From Phaeodactylibacter luteus (lineage in GTDB: Bacteria; Bacteroidota; Bacteroidia; Chitinophagales; Saprospiraceae), in contig NZ_VOOR01000054.1 of assembly GCF_007993045.1 (NCBI RefSeq), forward strand, positions 1 to 32,994: a stretch of 32,994 nucleotides of DNA, read 5' to 3'. The position numbers and the translations under genes are program-made. Below the pieces are notes generated by a model. It worked only from the letters and a program-made list of their open reading frames with translations, ran no database searches and had not been told where the DNA came from. Shown piece after piece: positions 32,253-32,994 of this stretch (its first letter is position 1; each line of letters starts with the position of its first letter).

Positions 32253-32994
32253 ATGCTGCAAATTGAAAAGGCCATCAAATTGATGGACGACTTTCACTTC
32301 GAAGTCTTCAGAACTTACGTCAAAAACAGGAGTAAGCGGTCTTACTACCCTTTAGCCCTCATTGACGTCATTAGCCGGGACGCCCGCGTAGCACAGGATT
32401 CGGAGGAGCTCTACCGCAAGACTTACGGCGAAACTGCCCCGGATGAAAGAGCGATGAAAAAGCTGTTCCAGCTCGCCCATTATACCTTCCGTCTGACCAG
32501 CTTTCTGGCCGTCAACTACCCCGACTATCTGCAGCACAACGTTACTCGTGTACAGCACTTCTTCAATACCGGGCAGCCAGAAGAAGCCGCTAACCTGCTC
32601 AGTATGGCTTTGGAGATTGCCGAGAAAATCGAAGACCATGATACCGAGCTGAAGCTCAGGAGCATTTCCATGCAAAAAGAAGTGTTGCAGGAGTCTGCAC
32701 GACAGGCGCGCCCCCACCACGAGCGCATCGCACAGCTCTTAGGCTGGAAACAAGACCTGAACAGCCTTCTGCTGCACCTCCACAACTACTTCAATGCCAA
32801 GGGCAAGCCGGAGCAGGATATGCAGCTGCAGCCCCACCTCGATTTTTTCAGCCAATACTTCGAGCACGAAGTCTTTGCACTGCGGATCATCAGCAGGTTT
32901 GGGGCTTGCTATGCACGTTACTACGTAAAATCGCGCAGCTTTTACTCCAAGGGGACACTGCAGGAACTGCAGGCCATAGAGCGGGAGCTCCAAA
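32253..32994 (+). CDS. Helical protein of unknown function, 3' end outside the window
   Basis: An open frame from the ATG at 32253 stays open to the window edge, about 247 codons. I do not recognise it. The sequence is almost wholly alpha-helical and amphipathic, beginning MLQIEKAIKLMDDFHFEVF, with YYPLALIDVISRD, FRLTSFLAVNYPDYLQHN, FFNTGQPEEAANLLSMALEIAEKIED (TPR-like) and FGACYARYYVKSRSFYSKG. A TPR-like or helical-repeat scaffold is the best guess. No signal peptide is present. Upstream, TAATTTGC near 32215 is a weak -7 candidate. Element B ends 90 bases before the start. Confidence 0.7.
   Translation, partial: MLQIEKAIKLMDDFHFEVFRTYVKNRSKRSYYPLALIDVISRDARVAQDSEELYRKTYGETAPDERAMKKLFQLAHYTFRLTSFLAVNYPDYLQHNVTRVQHFFNTGQPEEAANLLSMALEIAEKIEDHDTELKLRSISMQKEVLQESARQARPHHERIAQLLGWKQDLNSLLLHLHNYFNAKGKPEQDMQLQPHLDFFSQYFEHEVFALRIISRFGACYARYYVKSRSFYSKGTLQELQAIERELQ

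Overview
The window looks like a chromosomal segment of a GC-rich marine-type member of the Bacteroidota, most likely the Saprospiria/Lewinella–Phaeodactylibacter area. This placement is an inference. It rests on a SusC/SusD pair, secreted proteins with C-terminal sorting-like domains (type IX secretion), weak Shine-Dalgarno sequences, and Bacteroidota-style promoters (TTTG, about 19-20 bp, TAnnTTTG). No rRNA or tRNA gene and no complete insertion sequence was seen.

Layout. 1-554 holds no recognisable gene. 578-3779 has a secreted tandem-PDZ protein (-), a membrane-anchored PD-(D/E)XK nuclease-like protein (-), and a divergent membrane coiled-coil protein (+). 3942-6647 has pruA (+) facing an acetoacetyl-CoA reductase (-), with a bidirectional terminator between them. 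7107-9556 is a sodium:solute symporter followed by an alpha/beta hydrolase. 9850-12071 is a second symporter (-) divergent from a MarR regulator (+). 12083-13936 is a secreted PQQ-type sugar dehydrogenase (-), followed by two exported proteins (+) at 14135-15654. 15858-20219 is a three-gene minus-strand operon: a CstB-like persulfide dioxygenase/rhodanese, a SulP permease, and an outer-membrane-like protein. 20650-30156 reads as an arsenosugar-type locus: a DUF2064 protein, SusC, SusD, a third symporter, a metallophosphoesterase fused to an AhpD-like domain, and the radical SAM protein ArsS. A CorA channel follows at 30292-31389. After that comes a gene-free stretch with hairpins, a strong terminator and two tandem palindromic elements. 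The window ends inside an unrecognised helical protein.

Two families of small non-coding elements are the least expected content. Family 1 has five copies (about 578-724, 5580-5780, 9668-9822, 15673-15855, 20330-20575) in both orientations. It has terminal inverted repeats of about 20 bp, a conserved GC-rich core, and hairpins whose stems change in a compensatory way between copies. Two copies are flanked by 8-bp direct repeats that touch gene stop codons, and at 5580-5780 the pre-insertion site can be reconstructed. Family 2 is a pair of elements, each exactly 163 bp, with inverted termini and bounded by TA dinucleotides (31833-31995 and 31998-32160).

How the genes fit together (inference). 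The CstB-SulP-OMP operon probably detoxifies sulfane sulfur and moves the resulting oxyanion. The 20650-30156 cluster suggests that outer-membrane uptake (SusCD), inner-membrane sodium symport and ArsS chemistry serve one small molecule. The MPE-AhpD fusion gives physical support for joint action of two accessory enzymes of that pathway.
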